Assembly (NCBI GenBank): GCA_902796695.1
Contig: CADBQE010000250.1
Coordinates: 1-6,325, forward strand
Reading direction: 5' to 3'
Length of the DNA stretch: 6,325 nucleotides
DNA from: an uncultured Lachnospiraceae bacterium
GTDB lineage: Bacteria > Bacillota > Clostridia > Lachnospirales > Lachnospiraceae
Shown here: one piece after another, positions 1 to 4,415 of the stretch
Position numbering within the stretch: the first letter of the stretch is position 1
Layout: each line of letters starts with the position of its first letter
Made by a program: the position numbers and the translations under genes
Notes under the pieces: generated by a model
What the model was told of the DNA's origin: nothing
The model's database searches: none
Seen by the model: the letters and a program-made list of their open reading frames with translations, nothing else

Positions 1-1
1 G

Positions 2-709
2 GAGCGGATCCTGGCCGGGGAAGTCTGGCGGCTGTTCACCTTCGTGATCTTCCCGTCCACCACCAGACTGCTGTGGTTCTTCCTGGAGATGTTCATCCTG
101 TATTCCCTGGGATCCACGCTGGAGCGGCTCTGGGGGCGGTTTTACTACAACCTGTATATATTCCTGGGCCTGTTCTTCATGATCATCGCGGCGCTGGCCG
201 TTTATCTGATCAGCGGACAGGTGATGTTCCTGACGCCGTCCAACCTGTATCTGACGCTGCTCCTCGCCTTTGCCATGACGCTGCCGGACATGCAGTTTCT
301 GCTGTATTTCATCATTCCGGTCAAGGCCAAATATCTGGCGATCTTTTACGTCGGGCTGATGGTCTATGAATTCATCCGCGGCGACTGGACCGGGCGCGTG
401 GCCATCCTGGCTTCCTTTGCGAACGCGATCATTTTCTTCCTGATGATCCGGAACCCCGCCAAGCGGGTGCAGCAGGCCTACCGCAAGCACCAGTTTGACG
501 CGAAGGTCCGGGAAGCGTCCCACAGGGCCGAACACCTGCGTCCGATGGGCGGCACCCGCCATACCTGCGCAGTCTGCGGCCGCACCGAAAAGGACGATCC
601 GAACCTGGAATTCCGCTACTGCAGCCGATGCATCGGAAACCGCGAATACTGCCAGGACCATCTCTATACGCACGTGCACGTGACCGGAGAGCAGGAGGAC
701 CGCGGCTGA
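2..709 (+). CDS. Rhomboid-like membrane protein with C-terminal Cys/His cluster (5' partial)
   Basis: The frame is open from base 2 to TGA at 707-709 (235 codons). A GTG at 44 could be read as a start, but coding continues upstream with a rhomboid-like segment (GEVWRLFTFVI), so the true start lies left of the window. About five hydrophobic segments follow, including LGSTLERLWGRFYYNLY, which resembles the rhomboid region before the catalytic helix. Where rhomboid proteases carry GxSG, this protein reads LTPSNLYLTLLLAFA, so no catalytic serine motif is visible. After a basic juxtamembrane stretch the tail has C-X2-C-X14-C-X2-C-X6-C-X2-H-X3-H-X-H (first Cys at bases 566-568), a likely zinc site. 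I recall similar proteins of unknown function in Clostridia. I infer a non-proteolytic membrane scaffold with a cytoplasmic zinc module. The fold family is fairly sure; the function is unknown. Confidence 0.8.
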   Translation, partial: ERILAGEVWRLFTFVIFPSTTRLLWFFLEMFILYSLGSTLERLWGRFYYNLYIFLGLFFMIIAALAVYLISGQVMFLTPSNLYLTLLLAFAMTLPDMQFLLYFIIPVKAKYLAIFYVGLMVYEFIRGDWTGRVAILASFANAIIFFLMIRNPAKRVQQAYRKHQFDAKVREASHRAEHLRPMGGTRHTCAVCGRTEKDDPNLEFRYCSRCIGNREYCQDHLYTHVHVTGEQEDRG

Positions 710-715
710 CGGAAA

Positions 716-760
716 ATGCGGCCGGGCGAAGCAGTTTCCGCTTGACAGACCCGGCCGCAT
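716..760 (+). terminator. Perfect 11-bp inverted repeat, weak terminator candidate
   Basis: ATGCGGCCGGG (716-726) pairs perfectly with CCCGGCCGCAT (750-760) across a 23-base loop, which itself can form a short AAGC/GCTT stem. It lies 6 bases after the stop of the rhomboid-like gene, where a terminator is expected. Only four T follow, about ten bases beyond the stem (770-773), so it is not a textbook intrinsic terminator. It may instead protect the 3' end of the transcript or work together with the hairpin at 779-809. Confidence 0.5.
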
Positions 761-770
761 CCGATACACT
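742..770 (+). promoter_or_regulatory. Possible second, upstream promoter
   Basis: A perfect -35 hexamer TTGACA (742-747) is followed after 17 bases by TACACT (765-770), which matches 4 of 6 bases of TATAAT. The predicted start is near 777. The -35 box lies in the loop and the spacer in the right arm of the 716-760 inverted repeat. It could be a distal recA promoter, but a hairpin with a T-run lies directly downstream. The spacing and the -35 box are good; the -10 box is mediocre. Confidence 0.4.
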
Positions 771-778
771 TTTCTATG

Positions 779-809
779 GGGAGATGGCGCTGTCGTTTTC
801 CCTTTTTTT
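779..809 (+). terminator. Small hairpin plus seven T, intrinsic terminator candidate
   Basis: GGGAGA (779-784) can pair with TTTTCCC (within 797-802) as a 6-bp stem with one G-T pair and a 12-base loop, followed at once by seven T (803-809). The arrangement fits an intrinsic terminator that insulates recA from the rhomboid-like gene. The stem is short and weak. The T-run also belongs to a second inverted repeat, CCTTTTTT/AAAAAAGG (801-808/812-819), which abuts the recA -35 box. Confidence 0.45.
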
Positions 810-820
810 GTAAAAAAGGC

Positions 821-849
821 TTGACAGAAACGGAAGGATCGGGTAAGAT
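821..849 (+). promoter_or_regulatory. Sigma-A promoter of recA
   Basis: A perfect -35 TTGACA (821-826), a 17-base spacer and a -10 TAAGAT (844-849, 5 of 6 bases matching TATAAT) lie upstream of recA. The expected transcript start is about 856-857, giving a leader of roughly 30 bases. The A-run at 812-817 just upstream could act as an UP-type contact. It is directly followed by a LexA box, so SOS control is expected. Confidence 0.88.
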
Positions 850-857
850 ACCCATAG

Positions 858-871
858 CGAACATCAGTTCG
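858..871. promoter_or_regulatory. LexA operator (SOS box) of recA
   Basis: CGAACATCAGTTCG is a perfect 5-bp inverted repeat around four bases and matches the Gram-positive LexA core GAAC-N4-GTTC. It starts about one or two bases after the predicted transcript start, so bound LexA would block the start or early elongation rather than the -35 box. RecA filaments stimulate LexA self-cleavage, so this box closes the usual SOS feedback loop. No other GAAC-N4-GTTC site was noticed in the window. Confidence 0.88.
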
Positions 872-885
872 AAACCGGAGGAATC

Positions 886-1911
886 ATGAATAAAGAAGAT
901 CGCTTACAGGCTATTGAATCATTAGTCGCTCATACAGATAAGGAATTCGGCAAAGGCTCCATCATGCGCCTGGGAGACAACCGGGCCATGAATATCGAAA
1001 CCATTCCCACGGGCTCCCTGTCCCTGGACCTGGCCCTGGGGCTGGGCGGACTGCCCCGCGGCCGCATCGTGGAGATCTTCGGCCCGGAAGCCGGCGGCAA
1101 AACCACCCTGGCGCTGCACGTGATCGCCGAAGCCCAGAAGCGCGACGGCTTTGCCGGCTTCGTGGATGCGGAACATGCCCTGGACCCCGTCTACGCGAAG
1201 AAGATCGGCGTGGATATCGAAAACCTCTACGTCTCCCAGCCTGACAACGGCGAACAGGCCCTGGAGATCGCGGAAGCCATGGTCCGCTCGGGCGCCATGG
1301 ACGTCGTCGTGGTCGACTCCGTCGCGGCCCTGGTCCCGAAAAAGGAGATCGAAGGCGAAATGGGCGATTCCGTCGTCGGCCTGCAGGCCCGCCTGATGTC
1401 CCAGGCCCTGCGGAAGCTGACCGCCGCCATCAACCGCTCCAACTGCATCGTGATCTTTATCAACCAGCTGCGGGAAAAGATCGGCGTCATGTTCGGCAAC
1501 CCTGAAACCACCACCGGCGGGCGCGCCCTGAAATTCTACTCGTCCGTCCGCCTGGAAGTGCGCCGCACCGAAGGCTTAAAGCAGGGCGGTGAGATCATCG
1601 GCAACCACGTCCGGGTCAAAGTCGTCAAGAACAAAGTGGCCCCGCCCTTCAAGGAAGCCGAATTCGACATCATGTTCGGGGAAGGCATCTCCAAAGAAGG
1701 AGACGTGCTGGACCTGGCCGCCCAGGCCGGCATCATCGAAAAGAGCGGTGCCTGGTACGGCTATAACGGCAACCGCATCGGACAGGGCCGGGACAACACC
1801 AAGAACTACTTGAAGCAGCACCCCGAACTCATGGCCGAACTGGAAGACCTGGTGCGGGCCCACTACGGCTTCGGGGAGCAGAAGCCCGCCGAAGAGCCGA
1901 AAAACGAATAA
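886..1911 (+). CDS. recA: Recombinase RecA
   Basis: RecA forms ATP-dependent filaments on single-stranded DNA, carries out strand exchange in recombinational repair, and triggers LexA cleavage. The 341-residue length is typical. The ATG is set by GGAGG at 877-881, four bases upstream, and by the standard opening ending in FGKGSIMRLGD. Visible elements are the P-loop GPEAGGKT (66-73), the catalytic Glu96 in FVDAEHALD, the Walker B VVVVDS near 144, DNA-binding loop 1 around GEMGDSVVGLQARLMSQ, and loop 2 in the NQLREKIGVMFGNPETTTGG segment. The C-terminal tail is short and acidic. The P-loop differs from the usual GPESSGKT at two positions, but K72 and T73 remain, so activity is expected. It has its own SOS-type promoter and no recX follows it. 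Confidence 0.98.
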   Translation: MNKEDRLQAIESLVAHTDKEFGKGSIMRLGDNRAMNIETIPTGSLSLDLALGLGGLPRGRIVEIFGPEAGGKTTLALHVIAEAQKRDGFAGFVDAEHALDPVYAKKIGVDIENLYVSQPDNGEQALEIAEAMVRSGAMDVVVVDSVAALVPKKEIEGEMGDSVVGLQARLMSQALRKLTAAINRSNCIVIFINQLREKIGVMFGNPETTTGGRALKFYSSVRLEVRRTEGLKQGGEIIGNHVRVKVVKNKVAPPFKEAEFDIMFGEGISKEGDVLDLAAQAGIIEKSGAWYGYNGNRIGQGRDNTKNYLKQHPELMAELEDLVRAHYGFGEQKPAEEPKNE

Positions 1912-1958
1912 GAGGCCCGAAAATCGTTAAAAAACACGGAATAATCGCAAAAAAACAC

Positions 1959-1987
1959 TTGCCAGCAGGCAGATTCTGTGCTAATAT
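1959..1987 (+). promoter_or_regulatory. Sigma-A promoter of the rimP-nusA-infB operon
   Basis: TTGCCA (1959-1964, 5 of 6 bases matching TTGACA), a 17-base spacer and TAATAT (1982-1987) form a strong promoter about 85-110 bases ahead of rimP. The A-rich stretch at about 1930-1957 upstream resembles an UP element. The expected start near 1993-1995 gives an ~80-base untranslated leader. A TGCC-AGCA-GGCA inverted repeat (1960-1971) overlaps the -35 box, but I have no evidence that it is an operator. Confidence 0.82.
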
Positions 1988-2017
1988 CTGTACGGTAAGT
2001 TGAATAGTATGCTAGTA

Positions 2018-2064
2018 GAAAGAGTGGATAGTAAATCCGCTCTTTCCTTTATGAAGGAGAAGAG
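2018..2064 (+). promoter_or_regulatory. rimP leader with two competing hairpins
   Basis: Hairpin 1 pairs GAAAGAGTGGAT (2018-2029) with ATCCGCTCTTTC (2035-2046): 12 bp with one G-T pair and a 5-base loop. Hairpin 2 pairs CTCTTTCCTT (2040-2049) with AAGGA-AAGAG (2054-2064, one bulged G at 2059) across a TATG loop: 10 bp. The two share 2040-2046 and cannot form together. Hairpin 2 would cover the AAGGAG/AGAGG ribosome-binding region. From memory, stem-loops of the form AAAGAGTGG...CCACTCTTT are common ahead of rimP in Firmicutes. The pairing is seen; the switching is inferred. Confidence 0.6.
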
Positions 2065-2072
2065 GTGGCCAT

Positions 2073-2546
2073 TTGATCAAACGGGAAACAGTGGAGAAGA
2101 AAACGGAAGCCGTGCTGGCACCCATTCTGGAAAAGACCGGCACCGAACTGGTCGATCTGGAATATGTGAAAGAAGGCGGCGACTGGATCCTGCGCGTGAC
2201 GCTGGATCGGGAAGGAGGACTCCGCATCGACGACTGCGAAGCCGTAAGCCGCGCGCTCAGCGATGCGCTGGATGCCCAGGACTATATCGACGACGCCTAC
2301 ATGTTGGAAGTCAGCTCGCCGGGCCTGCTCCGCCCCCTGAAAAAGCCGAAGGACTTTGACCGGAACCGGGGAAAGGAAGTGGAGATCCATCTCTACAAGC
2401 CCCGGGAAGGCAGCAAAGACTGGGTGGGGACCCTGACCGCATACGACGGGGAATCCGTGACCATCCGCGACGGAGAGGAAGAACGCGTCTTCGCTCTGTC
2501 GGAGATCTCGCTTATCAGACCTTATATAGACTTCTCTGATCTGTAA
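2073..2546 (+). CDS. rimP: Ribosome maturation factor RimP
   Basis: RimP binds free 30S subunits and helps late assembly of the 30S head. The 157-residue length is usual. The N-terminal domain (about 1-84) carries LVDLEYVKEGGDWILRVTLD and ends in the family hallmark LEVSSPGLLRPL (78-89; most members read SPGLDRPL). The C-terminal SH3-like domain (about 88-155) ends in LSEISLIRPYIDF. The start is TTG: an in-frame TGA at 2052-2054 excludes anything further upstream, and AAGGAG (2054-2059) and AGGTG (2063-2067) serve as ribosome-binding sequence. It is the first gene of the operon, 41 bases before nusA. The weak start codon and the hairpin leader suggest translational tuning. Confidence 0.95.
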   Translation: MIKRETVEKKTEAVLAPILEKTGTELVDLEYVKEGGDWILRVTLDREGGLRIDDCEAVSRALSDALDAQDYIDDAYMLEVSSPGLLRPLKKPKDFDRNRGKEVEIHLYKPREGSKDWVGTLTAYDGESVTIRDGEEERVFALSEISLIRPYIDFSDL

Positions 2547-2587
2547 GACAGCAGAGACCGACGAAAAACCGGGAGGACAAAGAAAAA

Positions 2588-3814
2588 ATGAACAAGGAAC
2601 TGTTGGAAGCCATTGCCCTGATTGAGAAGGAAAAGAATATCGACCGGGAGGTCCTGCTGACTGCGCTGGAGGAATCCCTGACGGCGGCATACAGCAAATC
2701 TTTCGATAAAAATGATAAAGGCGCGGACCGCAAGAGCGACAAGCGCACCGAGAACGTCCGGGTGATCCTGGACCGGCAGACCGGTGACTACCGCATCTTC
2801 CGCGAAAAGACCGTGGTAGAGGAAGTGCAGAACCCGCTGATCGAGATCTCGCTGGAAGAAGCCAGACAGATCAGCCCCATGTACCAGCCCGGCGATGTGG
2901 TGCGCGAGGAGCTGCCGCTCGACAGCTTCAGCCGCGTGACCGCGCAGAACGCCAAAAACAATTTCCGCACCAAACTGCTGGAGGAAGAGCGCCGCTCCGT
3001 CTTTGAACGCTACAACAGCAAGCTGGGACAGATCGTGACCGGAATCGTGCAGCGCCGCATGGAGGAACGCACGATCGTCAATCTGGGCAATACGGATGCC
3101 ATCCTGCCCAAGAGCGAGCAGATCGAAACGGAAAGCTATCGTCCCAACGAACGGCTCAAGGTCATGATTCTGAAGGTGGAAGCCCGTGCGCCGAAGAAAG
3201 AGCCCGTCATTACGGTCAGCCGCACGCATCCCGACATGGTGCGCCGCTTCTTTGAGGCGGAAGTGCCGGAGATCAAGCAGGGTCTGGTCGAGATCAAGGC
3301 CGTGGCCCGCGAAGCCGGCTCCCGCAGCAAGATGGCCGTCGTGTCCTACGACGAAGCGGTGGATCCGATCGGCGCCTGCGTGGGTCTGAACGGCACGCGC
3401 GTGAACGCCGTGGTGGATGAACTGGGCGGCGAAAAGATCGACCTGGTCGAATGGCGCGACCATCCCGCGGAATTCATCGAGAACGCCTTAAAGCCGGCCA
3501 AGGTCATCATTGTGCTGGCGGACGAGGAAGACAAGACCGCGCAGGTCATCGTTCCCGACTTCCAGCTGTCCCTGGCCATCGGCCGCGCCGGCCAGAATGT
3601 GCGTCTGGCGGCCCGCCTGACCGGATTCAAGATCGACATCAAATCCGAGACCGAAGCCCGTGAAAGCGGCCTGTTCGAAGAGATCGGCTATATTGACGAT
3701 TACGAGAGCCAGGACGAAGAATACTACGAAGAGGGCTATGAAGAAGAATACGTGGAAGAGGGCTACGAAGAAGAATATGTGGAAGAGCCCGCGGACGGCG
3801 TGACGGAAGGATAA
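2588..3814 (+). CDS. nusA: Transcription termination/antitermination factor NusA
   Basis: NusA binds RNA polymerase and nascent RNA and modulates pausing, hairpin-dependent termination and antitermination. The 408 residues comprise a polymerase-binding N-terminal domain (1 to about 135), an S1 domain (about 145-204, from LGQIVTGIV), KH1 (about 206-300, loop GLNG at 266-269) and KH2 (about 300-365, loop GRAG at 332-335). E. coli-type acidic-repeat domains are absent, as in other Firmicutes. Two additions are visible: a charged insert near residues 40-53 (DKNDKGADRKSDKR) and a strongly acidic, Tyr-rich tail (about 366-408) with two copies of EEGYEEEYV. ATG 2588 is supported by GGGAGG at 2571-2576 (11-base spacing) and the conserved MNKELLEA opening. 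ylxR begins three bases after the stop. Confidence 0.97.
   Translation: MNKELLEAIALIEKEKNIDREVLLTALEESLTAAYSKSFDKNDKGADRKSDKRTENVRVILDRQTGDYRIFREKTVVEEVQNPLIEISLEEARQISPMYQPGDVVREELPLDSFSRVTAQNAKNNFRTKLLEEERRSVFERYNSKLGQIVTGIVQRRMEERTIVNLGNTDAILPKSEQIETESYRPNERLKVMILKVEARAPKKEPVITVSRTHPDMVRRFFEAEVPEIKQGLVEIKAVAREAGSRSKMAVVSYDEAVDPIGACVGLNGTRVNAVVDELGGEKIDLVEWRDHPAEFIENALKPAKVIIVLADEEDKTAQVIVPDFQLSLAIGRAGQNVRLAARLTGFKIDIKSETEARESGLFEEIGYIDDYESQDEEYYEEGYEEEYVEEGYEEEYVEEPADGVTEG
3728..3781 (+). repeat. 27-base tandem direct repeat in the nusA tail
   Basis: Two adjacent 27-base units (3728-3754 and 3755-3781) differ only at two third-codon positions (T/C exchanges) and are followed by the first six bases of a third unit. 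Each encodes EEGYEEEYV (NusA residues 381-389 and 390-398). The few synonymous changes suggest a fairly recent in-frame duplication. Copy number may differ between strains. Confidence 0.85.
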
Positions 3815-3817
3815 GGC

Positions 3818-4099
3818 ATGGCGGAACGGAAGGTCCCCCTGCGGACCTGCGTGGGATGCCGCAGGGTCAGAGAAAAGACAAAGCTGCTCCGGATCGTGCG
3901 CACACCGGACGGACAGGTCACAGCGGACTTTTCCGGACGGGCCGCGGGCCGCGGGGCCTACCTGTGTCCGGGGACCGGCTGTCTGGAAACGGCCCTGAAG
4001 AAGGGCGGCCTGGCCCGCAGCCTGCATGCGGCACTGACGCCGGAACAGGCGGAAAACCTGAGAAGGGAACTGAAGGAATTTGAAGAAAGAGACCCTTAA
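3818..4099 (+). CDS. rnpM: YlxR/RnpM family RNA-binding protein
   Basis: This is the small YlxR (DUF448) protein found between nusA and infB in Gram-positive bacteria. The Bacillus subtilis member is described as an RNase P modulator that binds the catalytic RNA. The 93 residues are typical and carry the signatures RTCVGCRR (9-16) and GRGAYLC (44-50), with many basic residues for RNA contact. The two Cys of CVGC plus Cys50 and Cys55 could be structural. ATG 3818 follows the nusA stop by three bases, with GGAAGG (3805-3810) seven bases upstream. Its 3' end overlaps ylxQ by 20 bases, which suggests translational coupling. The family is sure; the RNase P role is taken from the relative. Confidence 0.93.
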   Translation: MAERKVPLRTCVGCRRVREKTKLLRIVRTPDGQVTADFSGRAAGRGAYLCPGTGCLETALKKGGLARSLHAALTPEQAENLRRELKEFEERDP

Positions 4100-4412
4100 C
4101 ATGATCGGGATCGCCAAGCGGGCCGGCAGAGTCATGAGCGGTTCCTTCCAGGTGGAACAGGCTCTGCATAAACGGCAGGCTCTGCTGGTGATCGTGGCGG
4201 AAGACGCTTCCGACAATACAAAAAAGCATATCACCGATATGTGCCGATACAGAAAGATACCGCGGACGGCAGCCGGCCGGAAAGCCGAGCTGGGCCGGGC
4301 CGTCGGGCAGGAGGAAAGAACCTGTCTGGCGATAACGGATCCCGGGCTGGCAGAGGCCGTCATCCGGCGGCTGGAAGAAGAAGGATACAGTTTGGATCGC
4401 GAGGGGGTATAA
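4080..4412 (+). CDS. ylxQ: YlxQ, L7Ae/L30e-like kink-turn RNA-binding protein
   Basis: It belongs to the ribosomal L7Ae/L30e/Gadd45 superfamily, whose Bacillus members YlxQ and YbxF bind kink-turn RNA. The exact target is unknown. The 110 residues show LNMIGIAKRAGRVMSG (6-21), the core strand and turn LVIVAEDAS (36-44), a following NTKKHITDMC helix, and a GRAVGQ-type segment. TTG 4080 is chosen because the family has a helix of several residues before (L/I)G(L/I)A. An in-frame TGA at 4071-4073 bars longer forms, and AAGGGA (4063-4068) lies 11 bases upstream. ATG 4101 is an alternative that would drop seven residues. It overlaps ylxR by 20 bases and ends three bases before infB. Confidence 0.92.
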   Translation: MKKETLNMIGIAKRAGRVMSGSFQVEQALHKRQALLVIVAEDASDNTKKHITDMCRYRKIPRTAAGRKAELGRAVGQEERTCLAITDPGLAEAVIRRLEEEGYSLDREGV

Positions 4413-4415
4413 AGA

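Noticed and set aside
801..819. CCTTTTTT-TGT-AAAAAAGG as a stand-alone terminator
   Set aside because: The stem is almost all A-T and no T-run follows it on the + strand. It is more likely a by-product of the T-run and the A-rich promoter upstream element.
776..888. A 36-codon reading frame (ATG 776) after the possible upstream promoter
   Set aside because: There is no ribosome binding site and it consists of the T-run, the recA promoter and the LexA box read as codons.
1960..1971. TGCC-AGCA-GGCA inverted repeat over the rimP -35 box as a repressor operator
   Set aside because: Four-base arms are easily found by chance and no known regulator matches.
2000..2359. A 119-codon + strand frame running from the rimP leader into rimP
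   Set aside because: It lacks a ribosome binding site, crosses the leader hairpin and lies out of frame with the well-supported rimP.
2522..3463. A 313-codon minus-strand open frame opposite nusA
   Set aside because: It lies fully antisense to conserved NusA domains; the His/Asp/Val-rich product resembles no family I recognise and the strand bias of every other gene is +.
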